Assembly: GCF_009296025.1 (NCBI RefSeq)
Contig: NZ_CP045178.1
Location: forward strand, 248,001-312,000
Direction: 5' to 3'
From: Streptomyces tsukubensis
GTDB lineage: Bacteria > Actinomycetota > Actinomycetes > Streptomycetales > Streptomycetaceae
Length of the DNA stretch: 64,000 nucleotides
In this document: one piece after another, positions 9,227 through 18,449 of the stretch
Position numbering within the stretch: the stretch's first letter is position 1
Layout of the letters: each line of letters begins with the position of its first letter
Program-made: the position numbers and the translations under genes
The notes under the pieces: generated by a model
Told to the model about the DNA's origin: nothing
Seen by the model: the letters and a program-made list of their open reading frames with translations, nothing else
The model's database searches: none

Positions 9227-9515
9227 CTACCCCATGTCGGCGAAGGCGGGGCCCGTCGCCGAGACGTACCCCACGAGCAGCGCGAGCGGGACGGACGGGA
9301 TACCGATGGCGAGGCCGAGGATGAGGAAGATCAGGGTGACAGCGAAGGAGGGGAACCGGGAACCAGCCCGACCGCATCGCGACCAGTCCGACGATGAGTT
9401 CGAGGACGAGGGCGGCGAAGGCCGCGAACAGCACCCAGCCGAAGATCCCTCCGCGCTCCGGTAACGCCTGTGCCGGCCCGGTGGCTCCCCGGCCGTCCAT
9501 GCTCCGACGCGGCAC
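9227..9515 (-). pseudogene. Small hypothetical membrane protein, frameshifted
   Basis: From GTG 9515 the frame reads GGIFGWVLFAAFAALVLELIVGLVAM, a membrane helix, up to SGWFPVP. A second hydrophobic stretch, FAVTLIFLILGLAIGIPSVPLALLVG, lies in the neighbouring frame and ends in TAG at 9227. Joining them at the GGGG run near 9350-9353 (one G too many on the plus strand) gives a two-helix protein of about 95 residues. The frame change at a homopolymer suggests either decay or a sequencing error. Family not recognised. Confidence 0.5.
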
Positions 9516-9592
9516 AGACAGCCAACCCCCTTGGCGGTAAACTCCGTTGGCGTCGCCATGCGGGTCGTTCAGTTCAGGGAAGGCCGTGAGGA

Positions 9593-9829
9593 ATGACCGA
9601 TGCGGTATTCGATACGGTGCGGGACTGCGCGGTGGAGGTCCTGCAAGTCGCTCCGGACGAGGTGACCGAGGACGCGGTCTTCACCGAACACCTCGGGGCC
9701 ACCAGCCTGACCCTGGTGGAGCTGATCATGGCGATCGAGGAGGCGAGCGGGGTCGATCTGCCCGACACGGGTGTCGAGTCCGTCAGAACAGTGCGGGACG
9801 CCTGCGAGTTGGTGCGTGGCCGACTATGA
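9593..9829 (+). CDS. Acyl carrier protein
   Basis: 78 residues, acidic, typical ACP length. The phosphopantetheine site is S38 in HLGATSLTLVELIMAIEE; the usual Asp before the Ser is Thr here, which is uncommon but keeps the serine. Its stop overlaps the ATG of the next gene (ketosynthase), and bioF follows, so this is a dedicated carrier within a biotin gene set and not the housekeeping ACP (that one normally sits with fabD/fabH/fabF). It probably carries the acyl chain made or used by its neighbours, perhaps pimeloyl-ACP for BioF; this is inference from context. Confidence 0.88.
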   Translation: MTDAVFDTVRDCAVEVLQVAPDEVTEDAVFTEHLGATSLTLVELIMAIEEASGVDLPDTGVESVRTVRDACELVRGRL

Positions 9830-11034
9830 GGGCGGGCCGGCGCGTGGTGGTGACCGGGCTCGGCAGTGTGACGGCGGCGGGCTCGGGCTGTGACGCCCTC
9901 TGGCAGGACCTGCTGGCTCCGCCTCCTTTGGGACACCGGCCCCTGGAGGAGTGGGACGCCGCTCCCTGGATGGACCGTTCCGAGATCCGGCACACCGACC
10001 GCTGTACCCAGTTCGCGGTGGCCGCCGCCGCGCTCGCGGTGACGGACGCAGGTGGGGCGGAGAAGCTGGCGCCCCGCGCGGAGACCTGGCGTGCGGGGGT
10101 CGTCCTCGGTACCGCGCTCGCCGGGGTGTCCACCTTGGAGCGGCAGTCCCTGATCCGTGAGGCCCGCGGTGACAAGCGGGTCTCCCCCTTCGTCGTACCG
10201 ATGATCATGCCCAACGCGGCGGCTTCCGCCGTGTCGCAGCGGCTGGGCTGGCGGGGACCGTGCGAGACCCTGACGACCGCTTGCGCCTCGGGTACGCACG
10301 CCATCGCCTCGGCAGCACGGCTGATCGCGTACGGAGTCTGCGACACCGTCGTGACCGGCGGCACGGAGGCGGCGGCGTACGGGACCGTCCTCGCGGGGTT
10401 CTCCAATATGCGCGCCCTGTCGGCGGGAGACCGTACGCGTCCCTTCGACTCCGGCAGGGACGGGTTCACCGTGGCCGAGGGCGCGGCGGCGCTGGTGCTT
10501 GAGGCGGCGGACACGGCAGAGGAGCGCGGGGCGCGGGTGTACGCCGAGGTTCTGGGCGCGGCCAACACCGCTGACGCCCACGACGTGACCGCCCCACTGG
10601 CCGACGGATCGGCGGCGGCCCACTGCATGAGCCTCGCCCTGCGCGACGCGGCCCTCGCCCCCTCGGATGTCGCACAGCTCAGCGCGCACGGCACGGGAAC
10701 GGTCCGGGGCGATCTGGCGGAGTCGCTGGCGATCGCCGGGGTGTTCGGGGACGCGGGACCGCCCGTCACCTCGGCGAAGGGCGCCACGGGGCACGCCTTC
10801 GGGGCGAGCGGCGCTCTGGAGGCGGTGGCCGCGGTGCTGTCCCTCGCGTACGGGGTGATCCCGCCCGTCCAGGGGCTCACGACACCCGATCCGGAACTGG
10901 GCGGAGTCCTGGATCTGGTGCGTGGCTCGCCACGCCCTTGGACGCCGGGCCCCATTCTGTCCAGCTCTTTCGGGTTCGGTGGGCAGAACGGCAGCGTGGT
11001 GCTGGGGCCCGTCCGAGGTCCTCAGGCGACGTAA
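9826..11034 (+). CDS. 3-oxoacyl-ACP synthase, KAS II (FabF) type
   Basis: 402 residues from ATG 9826, in ATGA overlap with the ACP stop. Thiolase-fold ketosynthase with the Cys-His-His triad: C153 in TTACASGTHAI, H288 in LSAHGTGTVRGD, and H323 in KGATGHAFGASGA, with K318 also present. It should condense an acyl group with malonyl-ACP. Length and motifs are FabF-like and not FabH-like, so it is not BioZ. Placed between a private ACP and bioF, it may extend a chain towards the biotin precursor. Alternatively it could be part of a polyketide remnant, but no other such gene is nearby. Confidence 0.88.
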   Translation: MRAGRRVVVTGLGSVTAAGSGCDALWQDLLAPPPLGHRPLEEWDAAPWMDRSEIRHTDRCTQFAVAAAALAVTDAGGAEKLAPRAETWRAGVVLGTALAGVSTLERQSLIREARGDKRVSPFVVPMIMPNAAASAVSQRLGWRGPCETLTTACASGTHAIASAARLIAYGVCDTVVTGGTEAAAYGTVLAGFSNMRALSAGDRTRPFDSGRDGFTVAEGAAALVLEAADTAEERGARVYAEVLGAANTADAHDVTAPLADGSAAAHCMSLALRDAALAPSDVAQLSAHGTGTVRGDLAESLAIAGVFGDAGPPVTSAKGATGHAFGASGALEAVAAVLSLAYGVIPPVQGLTTPDPELGGVLDLVRGSPRPWTPGPILSSSFGFGGQNGSVVLGPVRGPQAT

Positions 11035-11056
11035 CGGCACACCAGGGAGTCTCCGT

Positions 11057-12229
11057 ATGAACCGGACGAGGCAGGACCACCGTCCCTCCGCCGACACCGT
11101 GTTCGACTGGCTGGACGACAGCGCCCGGCGGAGGGAACGCGCGGGTCTCCGGCGTGAGATGCGGGTCAGAGACGCCTCCGCGCCGGGGATCAACCTCGCG
11201 GGCAACGACTATCTCGGGCTCTCCTCGCACCCCGAGGTGACCTCGGCCGCGGGCGAGGCCGCCGTGCGGTGGGGCGCGGGTTCGGGTGCGGCGCGGCTGG
11301 TCACCGGCACCACCCGGCTCCATGTGGAGCTGGAGCGGGAACTCGCCGCGTTCTGCGGCTTCGAGGCCGCCCTCGTCTTCTCCTCCGGCTATCTGGCCAA
11401 TCTGGGCGTCCTCACCGCGCTGTGCAGGCCCGGCAGCCTGGTGGTGGCCGACAGGACCAACCACGCTTCTCTGATCGACGGGTGCGGGCTCTCCGGCGCC
11501 GAGGTCGTGGACATCCCGCACAACGACCCGGTCACCCTGGACGAGACCCTCACCGCCGGGGGCCGGCCACGGGCGCTCGTGGTGACCGAATCCGTCTTCT
11601 CGGTGGACGGGGACCTCGTGGACCTGGACGAGGTGTACGCCACCTGCCGTGGCCACGGCGCGGCGCTGCTGGTGGACGAGGCGCACGCGCTCGGAGTGGT
11701 CGGTGAACGGGGCGAGGGCGCGCTGGGCGCCGCGGGACTCGCGGGCAGGCCCGACACAGTGGCCACCGTCACCCTGTCGAAGTCGCTCGGTGCGCAGGGC
11801 GGCGCGGTGCTCGGCCCCCGCCGGGTGATCGAGCATGTGCTCAACAGCGCGCGCGGCTTCCTGTTCGACACGGGTCTCGCCCCGGCCTGCGCCGGGGGCG
11901 CGCTCGCGGCGCTGCGGATCCTCGACCGGGAGCCGGCACGGGTGGCCAGGCTCCGTACCGTGGCGACGCGGCTCCACCAGGGGCTGGCCGCTGCCGGGCT
12001 GCCGGTGAGTCCCGCGCGCGCCGCTGTGGTGTCCGTGCGCGCGGGTTCCGCCCGCTCGGCGGTCGCGTGGCGGGAGGAGTGCCGGGCGGCCGGGGTCGAG
12101 GTGGGGTGTTTCCGCCCGCCCTCGGTACCCGACCGGTTCTCCCGGCTGCGGCTCACCGCGCGGGCCGATCTGAGCGACGCCGAGGTCGACCGGGCGGTAC
12201 AGGTGATCACGGAGCACCGTCCCGGCTGA
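11057..12229 (+). CDS. bioF: 8-amino-7-oxononanoate synthase
   Basis: 390 residues; ATG 11057 with AGGGAG upstream. A PLP alpha-oxoamine synthase that joins pimeloyl thioester and L-alanine, releasing CO2, in the first ring-forming steps of biotin synthesis. Seen: LAGNDYLGLSSHP (48-60), GAGSGAARLVTGT (73-85), ADRTNHASLIDG (131-142), DEAHALGVVG (208-217) and the PLP lysine K242 in TLSKSLGAQGG. It is third in the ACP-ketosynthase-bioF series, 22 bases after the ketosynthase, and converges with the bioA-bioD-bioB-P450 series. It could in principle be a 2-amino-3-ketobutyrate CoA ligase, but the neighbours make bioF far more likely. Confidence 0.9.
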   Translation: MNRTRQDHRPSADTVFDWLDDSARRRERAGLRREMRVRDASAPGINLAGNDYLGLSSHPEVTSAAGEAAVRWGAGSGAARLVTGTTRLHVELERELAAFCGFEAALVFSSGYLANLGVLTALCRPGSLVVADRTNHASLIDGCGLSGAEVVDIPHNDPVTLDETLTAGGRPRALVVTESVFSVDGDLVDLDEVYATCRGHGAALLVDEAHALGVVGERGEGALGAAGLAGRPDTVATVTLSKSLGAQGGAVLGPRRVIEHVLNSARGFLFDTGLAPACAGGALAALRILDREPARVARLRTVATRLHQGLAAAGLPVSPARAAVVSVRAGSARSAVAWREECRAAGVEVGCFRPPSVPDRFSRLRLTARADLSDAEVDRAVQVITEHRPG

Positions 12230-12260
12230 CCGCGCCCGCACGGCGGCCGTGTACTGCAGA

Positions 12261-12427
12261 CCGGTGCGGGCCGCCGTCGTACGGCAACCGGTGCGGGCCG
12301 CGGCCGTACGCCGGACCGATACGCGCCGCCACCGTACGAGAGACCGAACCCGTCCGCCGCCGAACGGCAGACCGGTGCGGGCCACCGCCGAACGCCATAC
12401 CGCCAGCCGATACGGGCGCGGGTGGTA
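12261..12427. repeat. 28-bp degenerate tandem repeat, six units
   Basis: Six units in register: 12261-12287 (27 bp), 12288-12315, 12316-12343, 12344-12371, 12372-12399 and 12400-12427 (28 bp each). Units begin CCGGTGCGGGCC or variants and end in ACGGCA-like or CGTACGC-like sequence. The block fills the 214-base gap between the convergent bioF and P450 genes. The period is not a multiple of three, so it is not coding. It is not a CRISPR: there are no separate spacers. Confidence 0.75.
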
Positions 12428-12443
12428 CCGGACCGGGGGCTGA

Positions 12444-13736
12444 TCAGGGGCCGTCGGCCGGTCGTGACGCGTGGCCCACCCCCGTCCCGCGAGCGACGGG
12501 GACGGTCACGGGCGCCCGGAACGACAGCAGCCCCCGCATCGGGACGTCCTCCTCCGCGCAGGTCAGCCGCAGATCGGGCAGGCGGGCGGAGACCGCTCTC
12601 AGCACCACCTCGGCCTCGGTCCGCGCGAGAGCCGCGCCGGGGCAGCGGTGGCGCCCGATGCCGAAGGCGAGGTGTTCCCTGCCGCGCGGCCGGCCGGGGC
12701 GGATCGTCTCGGGCGCGTCGTACACCTCGTCGTCGGATCCGGTGGCCGCAAGCATCAGCAGCAGCTGCGCCCCGGCGGGAAGTTCGACGTCGCCGAGCCG
12801 GGCGGGCCTGGCGGTCACCCGCCGCCAAGTGGTCAGCGGCGGCTCACGGCGCAGTAGTTCCTCGGCCCAGAGCGCCGCCCGTCGGTCGGCCCGCCCGAGC
12901 AGGGGCCACAGCTCAGGTTCGGACAGGGCGCGCAGGAGCATGGTGGCGAGCATCTGCCCCGTGGTGGTCTGCCCCGCGATGACCATGAAGTAGCAGACGG
13001 CGATCCTCTCCTCGCGTCGCAGCGGAGCGCCGTCGGGCTTCCGGTGCGCGGCGAGCAGACCGAGGAGGCCGGCGTCGCCCGGCCGCGCTCCCGCGGTGAG
13101 TTCGTCGAGCCACTGGTAGAACTCGGCGGCGAGTTCGGCGAGTTCCACGTGCCGCTCCCGTGGCGGCATGCCCCAGAAGAGTTCGAGCGAGGCGTCGTTC
13201 CAGCGGGCGAGCCGCTCGATGTCCGCGTCGGCCTTCCCTTCGAGGCCGAGCACCTTGAGCATCACCTCGAAGGGCAGATCCCTGGTGAGCGCCGTCACCA
13301 GGTCGCAGCTTCCGTCGGTGGCGAGACTCCTCTCGATGCTGTCGATGCGGGGCGCGAGAAGGGATTCGATGACGGGGACGGTGGCCACCACCCGGTCCCT
13401 GGCCAGGAGTCCCGTGATGATTCTGCGCAACCCCGCGTGGCTGTCCGTGCCATTGTTGGCGAGCGTCGGCGGCAGGGTGAACCCCGCGGCGGCCAGGCGG
13501 CGCAGTGCGGGAACGGAGAGTCTCGCCACCGCGTCGAGGGCGTTGTCGGGGCGGTAGAGCTCGGGGGCGAGGAGCACCCGCCGCACGTCGCGGTAGGTGC
13601 TGACGAGCCACAGACCGGTCCCGGGGTCCCGGTGCACGGGGCTCGTCTCCCGCAGCGCCCCGTACAGCGGGTAGGGGTCGCGCAGGAACTCCGAGGAGAA
13701 CAGGTCCACCCCGGGGCACCGGTCTGTGTTACTCAC
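12444..13736 (-). CDS. Cytochrome P450 in the biotin operon (BioI-like candidate)
   Basis: 430 residues. Heme-binding [15 protein letters not shown] with thiolate C365; ExxR as E293-LL-R296; I-helix IAGQTTTG (about 253-260), where the usual acidic residue of the AGx(D/E)T(T/S) motif is Thr. Soluble class I type, so it needs a ferredoxin supplied elsewhere. Its ATG overlaps the bioB stop (ATGA), making it the last gene of the bioA-bioD-bioB series. In Bacillus, BioI is a P450 in the biotin operon that cleaves long-chain acyl-ACP to pimeloyl-ACP; the position here suggests a parallel role, which is inference. The last 20 or so residues are low-complexity. Confidence 0.85.
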   Translation of the reverse strand: MSNTDRCPGVDLFSSEFLRDPYPLYGALRETSPVHRDPGTGLWLVSTYRDVRRVLLAPELYRPDNALDAVARLSVPALRRLAAAGFTLPPTLANNGTDSHAGLRRIITGLLARDRVVATVPVIESLLAPRIDSIERSLATDGSCDLVTALTRDLPFEVMLKVLGLEGKADADIERLARWNDASLELFWGMPPRERHVELAELAAEFYQWLDELTAGARPGDAGLLGLLAAHRKPDGAPLRREERIAVCYFMVIAGQTTTGQMLATMLLRALSEPELWPLLGRADRRAALWAEELLRREPPLTTWRRVTARPARLGDVELPAGAQLLLMLAATGSDDEVYDAPETIRPGRPRGREHLAFGIGRHRCPGAALARTEAEVVLRAVSARLPDLRLTCAEEDVPMRGLLSFRAPVTVPVARGTGVGHASRPADGP

Positions 13737-14929
13737 ATATCCACCCGCTGCCCCGAGGTGTGCGGCACAGTGCCGGGCGCCTGGCCTTCCGCTTCCGAAG
13801 GTTCACCGTCGGTGGTGGCCGGGGCGAGCGCGTTGGGCGGGAGCGTGGTGCCCGCGCCGCGCCTGCGTACCTTGACCACGTCGTCCCTGTGCTCGGGCAT
13901 GGTGACCTCCTCCATGCCCTCGACGGCGAACCCCGCGTCCCTGATCATGTCGAGGTCCGCGGCCCCCGGCTGCCCCTCACTGGTCAGGTAGTCGCCGAGG
14001 AAGATGGAGTTGGCGATGTGCAGGGCCAGCGGCTGCATACCGCGCAGATGGATCTCACGGCCCCCGGCGAGCCGTACCTCGACGTCGGGGCAGACGAACC
14101 GCACCATCGCCAGGATGCGCAGGCAGCGCTGCGGAGTGAGTGCCCACTCGGAGGCGAGCGGTGTGCCCTTGAACGGCATCAGGAAGTTCACCGGGACCGA
14201 GTCCGGGTCGAGGGCGCGCAGCGAGAAGGCCACGTCGACCAGTTCCTCCGGGGTCTCGCCCATGCCGGCTATCAGCCCCGAACACGGCGAGAGACCGGCG
14301 GACTTGGCCTGTTCTACGGTCTCCACCCGGTCGGTGTAGGTGTGGGTGGTGCAGATGTCGGCGTAGCGCTCGCCAGCGGTGTTGAGGTTGTGGTTGTAGG
14401 CGTCGGCTCCGGCCTCGCCGAGCCGCTCCGCCTGCCCGTCGGAGAGCAGTCCGAGGCAGGCGCAGACCTCGACGCCGGGGCTCTCCTCCCGGATCGCGGC
14501 GATGGTCTCCGAGACACGGCCGATGTCACGGTCGGTGGGGCCGCGGCCGCTCGCCACCAGGCAGACCCGCTTTGCGCCGGCTGCGACGCCCTGGGCGGCC
14601 GCGTCCGCCGCCTCCTTGGGCTTCAGCCAGGTGTACTTGAGAATCTCGGCCTGTGAGCCGAGCCGCTGGGAGCAGTAGGAGCAGTCCTCGGGACAGAGAC
14701 CGCTCTTGAGGTTGACGAGGAAGTTCAGCTTCACCCTCCGGCCGAAGTACTGCCGGCGTACCCGCGAGGCCGCGGCCACGACGTCGAGTACGGCCTCGTC
14801 GGGGACCATGAGGAGCGCCAACGCCTCGGCCCGGGTGGGTAGTTCGCGGCGAAGCCCCTTGTCGACCAGCGTATCGAGGAGTTCGCCGTGGTCGGTGTAC
14901 TTGTCGGTCGCTGTGGGAGTGGAGTCCAC
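13733..14929 (-). CDS. bioB: Biotin synthase
   Basis: 398 residues from GTG 14929, chosen because GGAAGGAA lies in front and the family alignment starts soon after. Radical SAM enzyme that inserts sulfur into dethiobiotin. C79-x3-C83-x2-C86 in [10 protein letters not shown] binds the 4Fe-4S cluster; [17 protein letters not shown] and [11 protein letters not shown] follow as in BioB, providing ligands for the second cluster. The C-terminus is about 40 residues longer than usual and Pro/Glu/Gly-rich. It is preceded by a 230-base gap after bioD and overlaps the P450 start, so P450 and bioB are translationally coupled. Confidence 0.95.
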   Translation of the reverse strand: MDSTPTATDKYTDHGELLDTLVDKGLRRELPTRAEALALLMVPDEAVLDVVAAASRVRRQYFGRRVKLNFLVNLKSGLCPEDCSYCSQRLGSQAEILKYTWLKPKEAADAAAQGVAAGAKRVCLVASGRGPTDRDIGRVSETIAAIREESPGVEVCACLGLLSDGQAERLGEAGADAYNHNLNTAGERYADICTTHTYTDRVETVEQAKSAGLSPCSGLIAGMGETPEELVDVAFSLRALDPDSVPVNFLMPFKGTPLASEWALTPQRCLRILAMVRFVCPDVEVRLAGGREIHLRGMQPLALHIANSIFLGDYLTSEGQPGAADLDMIRDAGFAVEGMEEVTMPEHRDDVVKVRRRGAGTTLPPNALAPATTDGEPSEAEGQAPGTVPHTSGQRVDM

Positions 14930-15160
14930 GGGGTTCCTTCCCGTTCGGACGTACGGATGCGGAGCCGGTAGGGATGCGTGCGGAGCCCGAAGGCTGTGTG
15001 CGCAGCCGGTCCTGCTGGTGCGCGGAGCGGCCACGGCTGTGCGCGTAACCCGTCCGGCCCCTTGGCCGGACGGCCCGTTCTTCCCGGAACTGAGTATTCT
15101 CCCGGCCACGGCGGCGGTAAAGACACACGGTCAGGACAGCGGCCCGTGGGCCGTTTCCCG

Positions 15161-15877
15161 TCAGGCCGGCCAGCCCTTCACGAAGGTCTCCGCGTCGAAC
15201 TCGCCGCCCAGCGAGGCGTCGAGACCCGCACGTGCGACGGCGGCGAACGCGGCTCTGTCGAGTACGGCGGAGGCGTGCGGGATCACACCGAGGAGAGGGG
15301 TTCTCGCCATGTCGGGGAGATCGACGAGGTTGCACCGCATGGCCAGATCCGGTCGGGCGGGCCAGCTTCCGATGACGGCGCCCCGCAGCTCCGCCCCCCT
15401 GTGGCGCAGGGCTTGGGCGGTCAGGGCCGCGGCGTTGAGGGTGCCGAGTCCCGCGGCCGCGACCATCACGGTCGGGGCGTCGAGTTTCACGACGAGGTCG
15501 GCCAGGGTCCATCCCGTGTCGTCGAAGCGCGCGAGCAGCCCGCCCGAGCCTTCCACCAGTACGAGGTCGTGTTCGGCGTCCAGGGCCCGCACGGCCTCCA
15601 CGGCGGTGTCGAAGCGTAGCCCGGTCCGCTGCGCTCTGCGCGCCGCGGTGTCAGGGGCCAACGGGTCGGGGTAGCGGGCGAGTTCACGGGTCTCGACCGC
15701 TCCCGCGAGCCGCCGCACCTCGGCCAGGTCGCCGTCCTCCCCCGGCAGGAGACCGGTCTGTGCGAGCTTGGCCACGGCGACGCGCGCCCCCGCGGCCACC
15801 GCGAGCGCGGCGACGGCGGCCGTGGTCACGGTCTTGCCGACCTCGGTGCCTGTTCCTGTGACGGCGAGCAGCGTCAT
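15161..15877 (-). CDS. bioD: Dethiobiotin synthetase
   Basis: 238 residues from ATG 15877, preceded by GGAGGAGGG. ATP-dependent enzyme closing the ureido ring of dethiobiotin from DAPA and CO2. The P-loop is GTGTEVGKT (8-16); LVEGSGGLLARF matches the family's VEGAGG motif, with Ser for Ala. It lies 159 bases downstream of bioA and upstream of bioB on the same strand. The small inverted repeat CCGGT-TGT-ACCGG (15901-15913) sits just upstream and could be regulatory. Confidence 0.93.
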   Translation of the reverse strand: MTLLAVTGTGTEVGKTVTTAAVAALAVAAGARVAVAKLAQTGLLPGEDGDLAEVRRLAGAVETRELARYPDPLAPDTAARRAQRTGLRFDTAVEAVRALDAEHDLVLVEGSGGLLARFDDTGWTLADLVVKLDAPTVMVAAAGLGTLNAAALTAQALRHRGAELRGAVIGSWPARPDLAMRCNLVDLPDMARTPLLGVIPHASAVLDRAAFAAVARAGLDASLGGEFDAETFVKGWPA

Positions 15878-16036
15878 CGTCCCTCCTCCGTTGTTCTTCA
15901 CCGGTTGTACCGGATATGCCCGGGGCGTCAATGTGCCGGGCGTACGACCGTTTTCGATGACCGCGCGTGCGAGGGCGGCGGGACGGACCGGCTCCACTCG
16001 GGGGCTGACCGCTCCCCCGGTCCCCGAGGGGTCTGA

Positions 16037-17329
16037 TCAGCCGGCCTGCGCGGCGGCCACCAGTGCCTCGGCGACGGTCGCCGTCTCGTCCTCGGTGCAT
16101 ATGTACGGCGGCATGGCGTAGACGAGGTCCCTGAACGGCCGTAGCCACACCCCGCGGTGTGCCGCCGCGGCGGTCGCGGCGGCCAGGTCCACGGGGTGGT
16201 CGAGCTGGATCACGCCGATGGCCCCGAGTACCCGTACGTCCGTGACGGCCGGCAGCTTCGCCGCCTCGGTGAGCCCCTCGCGCAGGCCGTGCTCGACGCG
16301 CGCCACGTCGCGCCGCCAGTCGCCCTGTTCCAGGAGGTCGAGGGAGGCTCCCGCGACCGCGCAGGCGAGCGGATTGCCCATGAAGGTCGGGCCGTGCGCG
16401 AGGACGGGTACCTCGCCCTCCGAGATACCCCGCGCCACTTCGGGTGTGCACAGGGTGGCGGCGAGCGAGAGGTAGCCGCCGGTGAGTGCCTTGCCCACGC
16501 ACAGGACGTCCGGGGTCACTCCCGCGTGGTCCGCGGCGAAGAGCTGTCCTGTCCTGCCGAAGCCCGTGGCGATCTCGTCGAAGACCAACAGGACGTCGTT
16601 GTCCCTGCACGCCTCGGTCAGGATCCGCAGGTACCCGGGGTGGTGGAAGCGCATACCGCCCGCGCCCTGCACCACCGGTTCGACGACGACGGCCGCCAGT
16701 TCCGGGGCGTACCGCCGCACGGCGGAGGTGAGGAGCTGCGCGTACGCGGGGTCCACGGGGGTGTCGAAGCCGGCCGGGGGCGCGTCGGTGAAGAGCTGGG
16801 TGGGCATCACGTCCCGCCACATGCCGTGCATACCGCCTTCGGGGTCGCAGACGGACATGGCGTGCAGGGTGTCGCCGTGGTAGCCGCCGCGCCAGGTGAG
16901 GATCCTGTGCCGCTCGGGCCGTCCTCGGGAACGCCAGTACTGGAGGCACATTTTGAGGGCGACCTCGACGGAGACGGAACCGGAGTCGGCGAGGAAGACG
17001 TGTTCGAGGCCGTCGGGGGTCAGGGAGACGAGCCGGGACGCGAGTTCCACGGCGGGGGCGTGCGTCACTCCGCCGAACATGACGTGGCTGATTCTGCCGA
17101 GCTGATCGCGTACGGCCGCGTCCAGCGTGGGATGGGTGTACCCGTGGATCGCCGCCCACCAGGACGACATCCCGTCGATCAGTTCGGTGCGTCCTTGGAA
17201 CGGCGTGGCCAGGGTCAGCCGCACCCCGCGCCCGGACTCGACGACCAGTGGGGGCGTGTCGGCCGGCATCGGCGCGTAGGGGTGCCAGACGTGGCGGCGG
17301 TCGAACGCGAGTAACTCCTCAGGCGTCAC
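16037..17329 (-). CDS. bioA: Adenosylmethionine-8-amino-7-oxononanoate aminotransferase
   Basis: 430 residues from GTG 17329. Class III PLP aminotransferase converting KAPA to DAPA with SAM as amino donor. Seen: WHPYAPM (15-21), [13 protein letters not shown] (52-64, typical of BioA), [31 protein letters not shown] (251-261) and PLP lysine K280 in [10 protein letters not shown]. First gene of the leftward bio series. There is no ribosome binding site in front of the GTG, while a -10-like TATGCT ends nine bases upstream, so the message may be leaderless. Confidence 0.95.
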   Translation of the reverse strand: MTPEELLAFDRRHVWHPYAPMPADTPPLVVESGRGVRLTLATPFQGRTELIDGMSSWWAAIHGYTHPTLDAAVRDQLGRISHVMFGGVTHAPAVELASRLVSLTPDGLEHVFLADSGSVSVEVALKMCLQYWRSRGRPERHRILTWRGGYHGDTLHAMSVCDPEGGMHGMWRDVMPTQLFTDAPPAGFDTPVDPAYAQLLTSAVRRYAPELAAVVVEPVVQGAGGMRFHHPGYLRILTEACRDNDVLLVFDEIATGFGRTGQLFAADHAGVTPDVLCVGKALTGGYLSLAATLCTPEVARGISEGEVPVLAHGPTFMGNPLACAVAGASLDLLEQGDWRRDVARVEHGLREGLTEAAKLPAVTDVRVLGAIGVIQLDHPVDLAAATAAAAHRGVWLRPFRDLVYAMPPYICTEDETATVAEALVAAAQAG

Positions 17330-17337
17330 GGTGGATG

Positions 17338-17366
17338 AGCATAGGGGCCAGGCCCTGTGTGCGGAA
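17338..17366 (-). promoter_or_regulatory. Putative bioA promoter giving a leaderless transcript
   Basis: Read on the minus strand, TTCCGC (17366-17361), a 17-base spacer and TATGCT (17343-17338) precede the GTG at 17329. The transcript would begin about two bases before the start codon. No Shine-Dalgarno sequence is present. Confidence 0.35.
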
Positions 17367-17410
17367 TGGTGCCTTCGTGAACGGCCGTGGGTTCTGCGCG
17401 GCGGTCGGCC

Positions 17411-18403
17411 TCAGCTGTCGAGGCGGATCAGTACCTTGCCCCGCCGTCCCGGCTCGGCGTCGCGCTCCAGCGCCTCCCGTACGTGGGAGAGCGGATGCGT
17501 GGACGCCACCGGGGACGCCGCGGTGCCCTCACGTACCAGAGCGAACACTTCGGTCAGGGCCGCGGTGAGCCGGTCGGGGGGCGCGGCGTGGACCCAGTCC
17601 CTGAGCCGGAAGAGCACGATGCGGGCGTCGGGGCGGTCCTGGGCGAGTTCCCACGACAGCGGGCGTCCGGAGAGCAGGCCGTAGTGGACCAGGGTGCCGC
17701 CGTCCGCGAGCGCCCGGCCCAGTTCCGTGCCCTCGGTCCCGCCGACGGCGTCGAGCACCACATCGGGCCCGCGGCCCCGGGTGATCTCGCGTACGGCGTC
17801 GGCCGCGGGCCGATCCTCGGTGCAGACCGCCGCCGTCAGCCCGTCGCCGGGCAGCCGGTCGAGGCTGCGCCGCCGCCTGACCAGGGCGATGGGGCTGATC
17901 CCCTCCTTGTTCAGCATCCTGATCAGGATCTGTCCGATGGCGGAGGCGGCGGCGTTGATCACGACGGTCCTCGCCCCGGTGGCGATGGTGTGTCGCCGCA
18001 CCATCAGGAGCGCGGTCAAGGGGTTGATGTAGGCGGTGGCGGCCTCTTCGTCGGTGAGAGCGGGGTCCACGGGGAAACACCAGCGCGCCGCTGTGACCTT
18101 GGTCTGCTGCCAGGCTCCTGCGCTGCCGAGCGGGAGGACACGCAGACCTGCCCGGAGCCCGGTCACTCCCGTCCCTGTCGCCTCGACCACTCCCACCCCC
18201 TCGTAGCCGGGTACGAACGGGAGGTCGGTCCGTGAGGCGTAGGCGCCGGAGATGGTCACCAGGTCCGAGGGGTTGACGCCGGCCAGCAGCATCCGGACGG
18301 CCACCTGGCCGGGGCCTGGCGCGGCGGGCTCGTAGCGCTCGGTGCGTACCACCTCCGCCGCGGGGCCGAATTCCCTGACGACGCTTCTCACAGCTCGGGC
18401 CAT
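17411..18403 (-). CDS. MDR-family oxidoreductase, possibly enoyl thioester reductase
   Basis: 330 residues from ATG 18403. Medium-chain dehydrogenase/reductase without the zinc-binding cysteines. GroES-like N-terminal half with LLAGVNPSDLVTISG; Rossmann half with INPLTALLMV and VVINAAASAIGQILIRM, the NADPH-binding stretch; DVVLDAVGG follows. The ITPLTA-like and NAASSAVGQ-like motifs resemble mitochondrial-type 2-enoyl thioester reductases (MECR/Etr1) and quinone reductases. An enoyl reductase next to an ACP, ketosynthase and thioesterase would fit acyl-chain synthesis, but this is inference. It ends 82 bases from the bioA start on the same strand and diverges from the thioesterase gene. Confidence 0.75.
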   Translation of the reverse strand: MARAVRSVVREFGPAAEVVRTERYEPAAPGPGQVAVRMLLAGVNPSDLVTISGAYASRTDLPFVPGYEGVGVVEATGTGVTGLRAGLRVLPLGSAGAWQQTKVTAARWCFPVDPALTDEEAATAYINPLTALLMVRRHTIATGARTVVINAAASAIGQILIRMLNKEGISPIALVRRRRSLDRLPGDGLTAAVCTEDRPAADAVREITRGRGPDVVLDAVGGTEGTELGRALADGGTLVHYGLLSGRPLSWELAQDRPDARIVLFRLRDWVHAAPPDRLTAALTEVFALVREGTAASPVASTHPLSHVREALERDAEPGRRGKVLIRLDS

Positions 18404-18449
18404 CGGAGAAGTCCTCACGTGGTGGTGACAGTCCGGTACTGACCTGGGT

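Noticed and set aside
9826..11034. Start of a type II polyketide cluster (ketosynthase plus ACP)
   Set aside because: There is no chain-length factor, ketoreductase or cyclase, and bioF follows directly.
12261..12427. Possible CRISPR array
   Set aside because: Units follow each other directly with no unique spacers, degenerate along their whole length, and no cas genes are present. The same reasoning applies to the other arrays.
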